A DNA stretch of 64,000 nt from Croceivirga sp. (lineage in GTDB: Bacteria > Bacteroidota > Bacteroidia > Flavobacteriales > Flavobacteriaceae): contig JANQRG010000047.1 of NCBI GenBank assembly GCA_028284665.1, positions 1 through 64,000 of the forward strand, read 5' to 3'. The translations under genes were made by a program, and so were the position numbers. Position 1 is the stretch's first letter. The number at the start of each line of letters is the position of its first letter. Below are positions 55,103-62,354 of this stretch, in pieces. The notes under the pieces were generated by a model, which was not told the DNA's origin, searched no databases, and saw only the letters and a list, made by a program, of their open reading frames with translations.

Positions 55103-55151
55103 GCGCCCAACCTGTCCGCCTCTGGCGGATTACGTATAGCTAATGTTGTGC
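55103..55151 (-). repeat. attC-like site g, compact
   Basis: A 49-bp site: GCGCCCAAC, then the hairpin TCCGCC-TCT-GGCGGA, then TATAGC-TAAT-GTTGTGC (55145-55151). Both cores are intact and pair with partners across their own genes (54611 and 55939). Confidence 0.78.
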
Positions 55152-55156
55152 TTTTG

Positions 55157-55912
55157 TTATTCTTTTCTTTTGATTTCGTTTTCCAAATCAGCAATCAAAA
55201 TCCGATATTCCGACGCCAAACTCTGGCCTTTTGTTATAACTTCACCCATTTTATTAAGAAGTAAAATATACATATTCTTAAGCTTTTTTGAATTGAAAGT
55301 CTTGATATAAAGCGCTTTATCTTTTTGTTTTTCTTCTTCTGTCCGTGCTCTAAGTTTGGCTAAAACTTTTGGATCAATATTTAGATTATTAATGAAATTT
55401 TCCTCTAAGTGCACTTTAGTGTACTCCGTTATTTCGTCTTCACTTTCCTGGTAATCCGATACGCTATCGTAAAGCTTGGAAATTCTATTCTTTAAAGAAT
55501 CATTTGTAATGATTTCAATTTTACCTGAATGTATTATGGAATTATAAATTCCTGTTGAGGGGTCAAATGTGTAATTTTCAACATTTTCTGTTATCAGTGA
55601 ATCCAGGTGAACAAGCTGTTGGTTAGATAAATCAACAAAAAGAACTTCTTGCGGGCTTCTATTTCTATGGATTTGAGCATTAAGGATCTGGTTTAGCTCG
55701 TTAAGATTAATTTTAATTGCCTCATTTAGACTTTTGAGTGTTTTTAACTCCGTATTTCTCAACTGTTCCCTTTCATTCCAGTTGTTTATCTCAAGAGCGA
55801 TTAAAATTCCAATAACAACAAGAATAATTTCTCCAATAGCATAAACCAAGTACTTTGTAAACTTGTTTTCTGAAAGTAAGTTTTGTCTAATTTTTCTAAA
55901 GAATTTTAACAT
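55157..55912 (-). CDS. DUF6090 family membrane protein (cassette gene)
   Basis: A 251-residue protein with the standard flavobacterial DUF6090 beginning: MLKFFRKIRQNLLSENKFTKYLVYAIGEI, a transmembrane segment ending GILIALEINNWNE, then a long periplasmic helical part. The function is unknown. The cassette boundaries are exact: GTTGTGCTTT (55145-55154) and AAAGCACAAC (55936-55945), ten of ten complementary. Confidence 0.87.
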   Translation of the reverse strand: MLKFFRKIRQNLLSENKFTKYLVYAIGEIILVVIGILIALEINNWNEREQLRNTELKTLKSLNEAIKINLNELNQILNAQIHRNRSPQEVLFVDLSNQQLVHLDSLITENVENYTFDPSTGIYNSIIHSGKIEIITNDSLKNRISKLYDSVSDYQESEDEITEYTKVHLEENFINNLNIDPKVLAKLRARTEEEKQKDKALYIKTFNSKKLKNMYILLLNKMGEVITKGQSLASEYRILIADLENEIKRKE

Positions 55913-55938
55913 TGGTTATTTTGGTTTAGCGAAATAAA

Positions 55939-56027
55939 GCACAACGGTCTCGTGTATGATTCATTGCGGACATTTCCACCCCTATCTGCCGACAGGCAGG
56001 CGTAATTAATGATACACCGTGTTGTAG
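55939..56027 (-). repeat. attC-like recombination site h
   Basis: GCACAAC-GGTCTC-GTGTATGATTCATT at the left, AATGATACAC-CGT-GTTGTAG at the right; the inner arms (GTGTAT/ATACAC, extending to ATGATTCATT/AATGAT) are complementary. A CTGCCGACAGGCAG hairpin lies in the middle. Both cores match partners across their genes. Confidence 0.83.
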
Positions 56028-56035
56028 TTTGTTTA

Positions 56036-56890
56036 TTATTGAATTGTAAAGGTAAAAGGTACTCTTCCACGTGAAGTTTCATAATTTCCATTTACTTTTT
56101 TCGGTAACCAGGTAGGCCCCGTTTTAACAAGCCGAATAACTTCTTTTCCAATACCATATCCCGGATTCCCTTGGACGAAAAAGTTTTTCATTTCAAAGTT
56201 TTCATCAACATCAAAAAGAACGTAAACACTCGCTGAAATTCCATTCCATTGCGCTTCTTGTGGATATTCCCATTCAAGCTTCAAATGCTCTTTAAGGTTT
56301 TGATTTCCTCCGAGAATCATAGGATTTTGATTGTCAGGGTCACTATCCAGTTCATTTGGTTGTTTGGTTAATGCATCTTCATCGTTGGTATAGTAGATCA
56401 ACTTTTTTGTTGAATGGTCAAATTTGTGAATTAAAACACCGTGCTTATTATAATACTCCCAAACTCCAACTTTATTTCCAATCTCGTAATTTCCGACACT
56501 TCTTTGGTTCTTAGTGTCCGAATAATAGAATTCCCATTTTCCGTTCTTTTTACCGTCCATAAAACCTATTTGTCCAATAGTTTGTCCATCAAAGGCATAT
56601 CTTGTCCAAATACTGTCTTTAACTCCGTTTTTAAATCTACCTGTTTCTGAAAGCTTACCGTTCCCATGATAATATTTCCAAACACCTGTTTTTTCGTCAT
56701 TTTCATATTGTCCGGAGATATGGATTTCATTTCTGAAAAAGTATTTCGTGTAAGGTCCATGCTTAATTTTCTTATTGGATTTTAAAACATGAAATTCCTC
56801 ACTTGTTTTTCTATTTTTCTTTTTAACTGTTTCTTGAGAATAAGAAAAAGATATAAACAAGACGAGAATAATATAATAGGTTTTTTTCAT
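56036..56890 (-). CDS. MORN-variant repeat protein with C-terminal TonB-like domain (cassette gene)
   Basis: The start at 56890 gives a signal peptide (MKKTYYIILVLFISFSYSQ); the upstream Met at 56935 was rejected. About five MORN_2-type repeats follow (GQYENDEKTGVWKYYHGNGKL, GRFKNGVKDSIWTRY, GNYEIGNKVGVWEYY), then a C-terminal TonB-like domain (SASVYVLFDVDENFEMKNF). The function is unknown. It is bounded by GTTGTAGTTT and AAACTACAAC (56021, 56895), a ten-of-ten complementary pair. Confidence 0.82.
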   Translation of the reverse strand: MKKTYYIILVLFISFSYSQETVKKKNRKTSEEFHVLKSNKKIKHGPYTKYFFRNEIHISGQYENDEKTGVWKYYHGNGKLSETGRFKNGVKDSIWTRYAFDGQTIGQIGFMDGKKNGKWEFYYSDTKNQRSVGNYEIGNKVGVWEYYNKHGVLIHKFDHSTKKLIYYTNDEDALTKQPNELDSDPDNQNPMILGGNQNLKEHLKLEWEYPQEAQWNGISASVYVLFDVDENFEMKNFFVQGNPGYGIGKEVIRLVKTGPTWLPKKVNGNYETSRGRVPFTFTIQ

Positions 56891-56897
56891 AAATAAA

Positions 56898-56999
56898 CTA
56901 CAACGCTCTCGGCCCTGCCTGCATGCCAAAGGCATGTAAACCGGAAGGCAGGTATGATTCTGTTCCGAGTTCTTGGGATGAATATAGCCAATGTTGGCA
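56898..56999 (-). repeat. attC-like recombination site i
   Basis: CTACAAC-GCTCTC-GGCCCTGCC at the left; ATAGCC-AAT-GTTGGCA at the right (56993-56999). The middle holds CCTGCC...GGCAGG inverted arms around a GCATGCC/GGCATG hairpin. The left core pairs with 56021-56027, and the right core with 57467-57473. Confidence 0.8.
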
Positions 57000-57009
57000 A
57001 ATGTTTTTA

Positions 57010-57447
57010 TCAGAAATAGTTGAAGAACAGCTCAACAAAAACACCAAGGACAAGACTTAAGATGGCTACCAAACGAGATAAACGTTTTAATTTAAATGGG
57101 TTTGCAAATGCTAGCCAGATACATAACAGCCCACAAATCGATAAAATTATTGTTCCGTATATAGGTACTATGCTGTCGAAAAGACCTAATTGGTCAAAGA
57201 GAGGGTCTAGCAAGGCGGTAAATCCAAAAAGAGCTAAAGCGAAATTCGTTTTTTTATGCCCTATAAAAAAGTAGTAAGCTGCTATTAAAAGTTCAACACT
57301 TATGGCCAAAGGGCCAAATTGGTTGTAGTATTCCCTTTTAAAATAGGCCTCAAATCCTTGAGGAAATTCAATCCTTACTATAAAGGCAACACTTAAAACA
57401 ACGCCAACAAGCAAAAGTAATACTGAAATAATTTTTCTTTTTTTCAT
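57010..57447 (-). CDS. Four-span membrane protein (cassette gene)
   Basis: A 145-residue protein with about four transmembrane helices (~residues 5-25, 45-63, 70-90 and 92-112, with a further hydrophobic end). No family is recognised with confidence. Its ends carry GTTGGCA (56993) and CGCCAAC (57467), complementary with one wobble. Confidence 0.72.
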   Translation of the reverse strand: MKKRKIISVLLLLVGVVLSVAFIVRIEFPQGFEAYFKREYYNQFGPLAISVELLIAAYYFFIGHKKTNFALALFGFTALLDPLFDQLGLFDSIVPIYGTIILSICGLLCIWLAFANPFKLKRLSRLVAILSLVLGVFVELFFNYF

Positions 57448-57466
57448 AATTCATTCCTCTAATGTT

Positions 57467-57579
57467 CGCCAACGGTCTCGGCCCTGCCTGCGGGCAGGCA
57501 GTTATGATTTCAGCTTGGGATTTACTTGAGTAAATTAACGTAGAAAAGCGTTGTTTTTTAGCTCAGTTCTTTGTTGTGT
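57467..57579 (-). repeat. attC-like recombination site j
   Basis: CGCCAAC-GGTCTC-GGCCCTGCC with CTGCCTGCGGGCAGGCAG hairpin at the left; TAGCTCAGTTCTTT-GTTGTGT at the right (57573-57579). The right half is nearly identical to that of the decayed site at 53666. Cores pair across the neighbouring genes. Confidence 0.8.
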
Positions 57580-57583
57580 GCGG

Positions 57584-57961
57584 TTATTCTATTTTAACAA
57601 ATTCCAAAGCTAGTTCTCGAACTTCTTCTAATATTTCCCCCTGAGTTGGATTTGTCGCAATTCTTTTAAACTCCGTCATTAATTTAGGGTCGATTGGTTT
57701 GGTAGCGTTTAATCCGAAAACGGAAACGCACCAATATTTCCATACGTTATCATCTCCTTTCAAAATTTTTATAATATCATCTGTCAAATATTCGGCTATT
57801 GATTCCAAATAATTAGCCACAGGTCCGGCGACAGGCCAGTTCATGTCTTTAATCCAATTTAATAACTCGGGGGCTATATTTTTTACTTCTTCGAACGAAT
57901 AGTTTTTCAAATTTTCCGCTGTTTTTATATCTCCTTTGTCTTTTGGAATTAAGGCTTTCAA
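57584..57961 (-). CDS. DUF5071 protein (cassette gene)
   Basis: A 125-residue protein with the DUF5071 pattern: LIPKDKGDIKTAENLKNYSFEEVK, NWPVAGPVANYL and a HEAT-like WKYWCVSVFGLNA stretch. The family is of unknown function and often occurs with immunity-like proteins. It shares a cassette with the DUF2007 gene four bases upstream; the outer cores are GTTGTGTG (57573) and ACACAAC (58227). Confidence 0.85.
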   Translation of the reverse strand: MKALIPKDKGDIKTAENLKNYSFEEVKNIAPELLNWIKDMNWPVAGPVANYLESIAEYLTDDIIKILKGDDNVWKYWCVSVFGLNATKPIDPKLMTEFKRIATNPTQGEILEEVRELALEFVKIE

Positions 57962-57965
57962 TTTT

Positions 57966-58196
57966 TTATTGTTTAGAATCCATAAAATCCTTTAGTATCT
58001 CATTGGCTTTTTGAATGTCTTCTTCCCTTACTTTTAATCGTACAGTATCCAAAGTTCCGCCAACAAATCCTGCCATATTTCCCGAATTATAATCATTCTG
58101 CACAATTCCATAAATCCCGACCTTTTCGAGCAAACCCTTGATAAGAATTATATCCACTTCAGGTCCTGAGTGAAAGTCTATGAAATTATTCTTCAT
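57966..58196 (-). CDS. DUF2007 putative signal-transducing protein (cassette gene)
   Basis: A 76-residue protein of the DUF2007 type (VDIILIKGLLEKVGIYGIVQNDY ... LRVREEDIQKANEILKDF). The family is a small ferredoxin-like fold of unknown function. It is the first gene in a two-gene cassette with DUF5071, separated by four bases and probably translated together with it. Confidence 0.83.
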   Translation of the reverse strand: MKNNFIDFHSGPEVDIILIKGLLEKVGIYGIVQNDYNSGNMAGFVGGTLDTVRLKVREEDIQKANEILKDFMDSKQ

Positions 58197-58226
58197 CTCA
58201 AATTATTCTATTTTAATTTAAATGAC

Positions 58227-58430
58227 ACACAACGGTTTGGCTATGATTTGCGGCGGGTTGAAATTCGGAGAATTTCGAACCGTAAAATCGAGCCGTTTGT
58301 TTTTTCTTACCCTAATTTAGAAAAACTTGCCCGTATTTGCTGTAAACAATGTGGATTTGGAAAGGGACTTAAGGGCAGGGGTGAACCCGCCTGAGCGACA
58401 CAGTCGGGCAGGTTATAGCCAATGTTGGCA
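58227..58430 (-). repeat. attC-like recombination site k
   Basis: ACACAAC-GGTTT-GGCTATGATTT at the left; GGTTATAGCC-AAT-GTTGGCA at the right (58424-58430). Inner arms GGCTAT/ATAGCC pair. The long body includes GAAATTC...GAATTTC arms and the CTAATTTAGAAAAACTTGCC stretch shared with 48290 and 52730. Confidence 0.82.
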
Positions 58431-58438
58431 ACTACCTT

Positions 58439-59593
58439 TTAGTAATTGCAATGTTTTTCCAACGCTTCTAAAACCATCCAATTATCATCTCCAAGTGAAA
58501 CTGCTTTTTTCAAATCCGAACAGATTTTGGTCAGCTCAGATTCTGGAATCTCAGATTCTTTTGAAGCGATTATTTGAACGTCTTTTGATTTTGATAAAGT
58601 TCTTCCATTTCCCAGTTCATACTTTCTCAAAATTGCAAAAGCTCGATTAGAATAGGCATTAGTAAAGTATGGTTCTATTTCAAGTGTTTTATTAAAATCC
58701 GTAACTGCTTCATCAAATTGGAAATCATTCAATTTCATTGTGGCTCTGGCAAAATAGGCGTCAGCCCAATTTGGTTCTAGTTCCAATGCTTTGTCCAGTT
58801 TCTTTATTGCTCCTTTATAATTTACTTGTTTGTACAAATCTTGGGATTCGTTGTATAATTTGAACAGTTTGTCGTTTATTTTATCCTTTTGGTAAACCCC
58901 ATTTTTGTAGACGTTTTTTCCTTTTACTTCTCCTGTTGAATAGTAGGAAATGGATTCTCCGTCCATTTTTCCGTTTACAAAGTTTGTCCGTTGTTTTAAT
59001 TGTCCGTTTGGATGATACATTTCCCAAATCCCAATTTCTTTGCCGTTTTTGAACTCTCCTTTTTGGATTAAAGTTCCGGCTTTGTTAAATCGTTTTTCAG
59101 TTCCGTTTGAAAGTCCATTGTCGTATTCTATTTCGTCTGATACATTTCCGTTCATATGATACATCAGACGTTTACCTTTTAGTTTTCCGTTGAGTAACGT
59201 TCCTTCTCCTTGTTTTTTTCCAGTGAGGTAATAGTCAATGAATATTCCTGAATATGGTTTTGAACTATTGTTCAAATACCAAGTGCCATTTTTTTTAGTC
59301 ATTAATTTGGTGGTCGGAATCGCTTTTATGCTATCTGGTCTTTTGACATATTCTTTTGTGAAAACATAAATTATTCCGTCCAAGTCTTTGTATCCCGTTT
59401 TTTCAATTGCTTCTCTGTTCTTTAGAACTTCAACTCTGTCAATTTCATTTTCTGTCAGTGTTCCAAATCCTTCTTCTGGTTCTTCAATGATTGGGATTGA
59501 ATCAACGATGTACAGGACATTCTCATTTTGATTCTGACTAAAGCAAATTATAGATGATAAAGTCAGAAGTGTAATCAGTATTTTGTTCTTCAT
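58439..59593 (-). CDS. MORN-variant and TPR repeat protein (cassette gene)
   Basis: A 384-residue exported protein (signal to about CFSQ) with a stretch resembling the start of a TonB-receptor-like domain (TLTENEIDRVEVLKNREAIEKTG), then about six MORN_2 repeats (GEFKNGKEIGIWEMYHPNGQL) and C-terminal TPRs (NWADAYFARATMKLNDFQFDEAV). It is paralogous to the 56036 gene. Boundaries: GTTGGCAAC (58424) and GTTGTCAAC (59610), eight of nine complementary. Confidence 0.82.
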   Translation of the reverse strand: MKNKILITLLTLSSIICFSQNQNENVLYIVDSIPIIEEPEEGFGTLTENEIDRVEVLKNREAIEKTGYKDLDGIIYVFTKEYVKRPDSIKAIPTTKLMTKKNGTWYLNNSSKPYSGIFIDYYLTGKKQGEGTLLNGKLKGKRLMYHMNGNVSDEIEYDNGLSNGTEKRFNKAGTLIQKGEFKNGKEIGIWEMYHPNGQLKQRTNFVNGKMDGESISYYSTGEVKGKNVYKNGVYQKDKINDKLFKLYNESQDLYKQVNYKGAIKKLDKALELEPNWADAYFARATMKLNDFQFDEAVTDFNKTLEIEPYFTNAYSNRAFAILRKYELGNGRTLSKSKDVQIIASKESEIPESELTKICSDLKKAVSLGDDNWMVLEALEKHCNY

Positions 59594-59611
59594 TATTGAT
59601 TTTCAGATTGT

Positions 59612-59766
59612 TGTCAACGGTCTCGGCTATGATTTCGTTACGACGATTTCCTGTTAGCTGAGCTTATCCAAGCAAGGCAATTGTCGGACTGAAATCCAGC
59701 CGTGTTAATGGTTAATAAGATCAAAGTTAGCAAGAACGCAGCAATGAATTATTGCCATTGTTGTGC
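59612..59766 (-). repeat. attC-like recombination site l
   Basis: TGTCAAC-GGTCTC-GGCTATGATTTCG at the left; TTATTGCC-ATT-GTTGTGC at the right (59760-59766). The body (AATTGTCGGACTGAAATCC, TTAATGGTTAATA) is close to sites a and c. The right core pairs with 60289-60295. Confidence 0.8.
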
Positions 59767-59774
59767 GCTCGTTT

Positions 59775-60266
59775 TTATTTCACTTTCATTATATAAACTC
59801 CATTAATCCTTTCACTTGTCAATTCGATATGTTTATTAAATGTCGGTTTAACAATTTTGAAGTAAGAGTCAGAATCAATGGTCCCACGTTTAATATGTAA
59901 GTGGTCAGCTTTCCAATGTTTTCCATCAATATCTGGTTGTCTGACCTCAATTATTGTCCTTTCCTTATTCCATTTGTCGAAGATATACTCCCCTGAATAA
60001 TGATCTGGATGTTCAACTTTTGAATACATCGCAGATTCGATTTCTGTGTTTGTCCACCAAAACTGCTCCAAGGTGCACAGGTCAAGTAGGTCAACTTTTT
60101 TTGCGTCATTGGAAAAGAACAAACCGACTATTTCTAAAATATTTTTTCCTTTTAGATGGTTGAACATAATGTTGTAAGGAAAAGCAGTCACAACTCCCAG
60201 ATTATCGATTATTCCTTTTTCCCATTTTAGAATTTCCCTTTGTCTAGGGTTCTTTTTCCTACTCAC
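59775..60266 (-). CDS. Unknown protein (cassette gene, 163 aa)
   Basis: A 163-residue soluble protein without signal peptide or recognised domain. It begins with a basic stretch (MSRKKNPRQREILKWEKG) and has a possibly DUF4279-like beta-rich end. It is bounded by GTTGTGC (59760) and GCACAAC (60289), seven of seven complementary. An orphan cassette gene. Confidence 0.7.
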   Translation of the reverse strand: MSRKKNPRQREILKWEKGIIDNLGVVTAFPYNIMFNHLKGKNILEIVGLFFSNDAKKVDLLDLCTLEQFWWTNTEIESAMYSKVEHPDHYSGEYIFDKWNKERTIIEVRQPDIDGKHWKADHLHIKRGTIDSDSYFKIVKPTFNKHIELTSERINGVYIMKVK

Positions 60267-60288
60267 TAAATGTTATTTGTTAAATGAA

Positions 60289-60521
60289 GCACAACGGTCA
60301 CGTATAACCGTCAGTTATGGGTTTTAAGTTGGTGTTTTTCGGTTAAGCACTGCCTTTAGCAATTCCGACCAGCCCAACTACGTCGTTCTGACGGGTGGTT
60401 TCTAACCTGTGCTGAGTTTGTCGAAGCATAGTCGAATTCGCCGACCAGAGCGCAGCTACCGATGAACACCATAAACCAACTACTATGCGTGAATAAATTG
60501 CGGTTATACATTGTTGTACGC
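60289..60521 (-). repeat. attC-like recombination site m
   Basis: GCACAAC-GGTCAC-GTATAACCG at the left; CGGTTATAC-ATT-GTTGTACGC at the right (60513-60521). The inner arms GTATAACCG/CGGTTATAC are perfectly complementary. A CTGAGTTTGTCGAAGCATAG-type segment resembling a Bacteroidota REP sequence lies inside. Confidence 0.83.
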
Positions 60522-60527
60522 AGTATT

Positions 60528-61316
60528 TTATTCAACGAATTTTGGTCTTATTAGATTCATATAGTCAATTGTCGATTCAATTACTTTTTCAAGTTCGATG
60601 TCTAATAATTTTCCAATGCTCTTAAAGTACATTCCCATTTCGTTTTCAGAATTTGTCTTCAAGTGAATTACTTCTCTTCTTAAATCGTAAAGCTCGATAA
60701 TTAGTCCGATTATTTTTGGGTTGCTTTCTGAAAAATTTGGCTGATCTAAAAGCTGACTAATTAAATCGGTCAATTTTTCTTTAAAAGTAACTTGGGGACT
60801 CTCAATTTTTTTCTTGTTCAGCTTTTTTGTCTTTCCATATTTGGTCTGCTCATAAATAAAATTGTTCGGAATAACTTGATTCAAAAAGGCTTCTAATGAA
60901 GTAACTAATGATATAACAGACACCATTTTAAACTTAATCAAGTCGTTAAAATTCTTGTTAGTATTATCATTTCCGATGTTCAATATGTGAATTCCATTAT
61001 CCTCATTATCTAACTGACAATCATGTTTTAGTAATTCCAAAGTTTTAATCGAATAGTTGTAATTTTCAATTCCGCTATTTAACAGTATATGTACTGGATT
61101 TGGAAGAGGTGCAATAAATATTTTGTCTAAATACTTTACAGTTCTGCTCGTGAAAGTTATTTTTTCGCCATCGTCTTTTTGTACAATAACAACTAGTTCG
61201 TCCTTTAAAACTGACCTGTTTTCCAAATTTTTGTGTTCAACGGGTTTTCCATCCGAGTAAGCTACATTCGGTGCATATTCTAAAAAATAAAGTGGACTGT
61301 TTTTAATTTTATTCAC
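60528..61316 (-). CDS. HEPN-like unknown protein (cassette gene)
   Basis: A 262-residue soluble protein. The C-terminal half is helical with LRREVIHLKT, an Rx4H motif of the kind that is catalytic in HEPN RNases, and it resembles RiboL-PSP-HEPN or MAE_28990-type proteins. The N-terminal part is mixed alpha/beta. A role in RNA cleavage or defence is possible, but the motif is short. The boundaries GTTGTACGCA (60513) and TGCGTACAAC (61333) are complementary over ten bases and, past one mismatch, four more. Confidence 0.72.
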   Translation of the reverse strand: MNKIKNSPLYFLEYAPNVAYSDGKPVEHKNLENRSVLKDELVVIVQKDDGEKITFTSRTVKYLDKIFIAPLPNPVHILLNSGIENYNYSIKTLELLKHDCQLDNEDNGIHILNIGNDNTNKNFNDLIKFKMVSVISLVTSLEAFLNQVIPNNFIYEQTKYGKTKKLNKKKIESPQVTFKEKLTDLISQLLDQPNFSESNPKIIGLIIELYDLRREVIHLKTNSENEMGMYFKSIGKLLDIELEKVIESTIDYMNLIRPKFVE

Positions 61317-61333
61317 AGCTTTTGGTCAATATT

Positions 61334-61428
61334 GCGTACAACATAGGAATATAAACAATAGTCTTTATTCCCTTTATACGGAATATTAAAGATAAGACTT
61401 CTGAGGAGCGTTTAAAAGCGGCTTTCCG
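61334..61428 (-). repeat. Leader-like repeat, copy 3 (attI-like candidate)
   Basis: It begins at GCGTACAAC, the right boundary of the last cassette, and shares with 42746-42840 and 44894-44984 the blocks TAGGAATA, ATAGTCTTTATTC, a TATA-like run and AATATTAAAGATAAGA. The possible -7 element TATCTTTA lies at 61394-61387. It is at the 5' end of the whole array. Confidence 0.7.
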
Positions 61429-61454
61429 TAGTTGCTATCTCAACCTTTACCACA

Positions 61455-62354
61455 CTATTTTTTCACATTCCCTCTACGAAAATGCAGCACCAGGGTGGCA
61501 TTAAACCCAAAGAACAAATTCCCGTCCCGGGTATTAAAATTGTTACGGGTTTGGGTAATAAAGGCATCCTCAGCCATGTTATGGGCATTCGTCAGTATGA
61601 ATTGCAGCATTAGGTCCGTGAGTTCCCAATTCACCCCAATAGCAAAGGCATCAAAATTGGAGATCGACGTAATAGGATTGGCCTGGTAGTAATACTCCGT
61701 AGCTATGGAGACATGCCCTCCCACGCGATAGCGTCCGCCGATCCCCACCGCAAAATGTTCGGTAGGATCGTCTTCAAACAAGGCAGAATTCCGGTAGACA
61801 AAGGTTGGGGAAAGTTGTAGCGAAAAGTTGCGGGTAAATTTTCGGGCAATCAACGCCTGGGTGGTAAACGACAGTTTATCCGAAAACCCATCGCTGGCAT
61901 TGATACTCCGGTTGGGATTGGTACGCAGACTGGCGTTTTGCAAGAGGGTAAGCGTAAAGGGTGATCCTTTCCCGTTGTCTACTTGCCGCAACAGCTTGTA
62001 TTTGAAATAGGCATCGCCAATACCATCATAGGTGGTTACCCCGCCACCCAGCGTGAATCGGTCCGAAAAGGCATAGGAGACCCCAAAGCGGGTACTCATC
62101 CGATCCGCCAAAAAGCCCTGTGTACGATACGGAACGTTCCAAAAACGGGAATTCACAGAGATCTCCATAGTCCCTTGTTTTCGGGTCTGTGCGGAATGCC
62201 CCAGCGCAAGGCGGGTGGTCTTAAAGGTCGCTTCGGTGTATACCGTACTGTCGCCCAGTTCCTGCTCCACCGCTTCCAATAGCCCCTGTCCGGAAAGGAA
62301 TTGACTTCCGAGTAGCATCAAAAGGGCCCAAATTGTTACAATCTTATTGCTCAT
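61455..62354 (-). CDS. DUF5777 outer-membrane beta-barrel protein
   Basis: A 299-residue protein with a signal peptide (to about FLSGQ) and a barrel-like run of alternating strands (FGVSYAFSDRFTLGGGVTTYDGIGDAYFKYKLL). DUF5777 barrels are common in Flavobacteriia. It is the last gene of an operon with YceI and an OB-fold protein and overlaps the YceI gene by 11 bp. The substrate or ligand is unknown. Confidence 0.85.
   Translation of the reverse strand: MSNKIVTIWALLMLLGSQFLSGQGLLEAVEQELGDSTVYTEATFKTTRLALGHSAQTRKQGTMEISVNSRFWNVPYRTQGFLADRMSTRFGVSYAFSDRFTLGGGVTTYDGIGDAYFKYKLLRQVDNGKGSPFTLTLLQNASLRTNPNRSINASDGFSDKLSFTTQALIARKFTRNFSLQLSPTFVYRNSALFEDDPTEHFAVGIGGRYRVGGHVSIATEYYYQANPITSISNFDAFAIGVNWELTDLMLQFILTNAHNMAEDAFITQTRNNFNTRDGNLFFGFNATLVLHFRRGNVKK

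Noticed and set aside
41964-61428. CRISPR array as an explanation of the repeats
   Set aside because: The repeats are 43-233 bp, spaced by whole genes, with variable bodies and no cas genes.
41964-61428. REP elements or simple terminators as the explanation of the repeats
   Set aside because: Terminators or REPs would not show gene-specific complementary ends on both sides of each gene.
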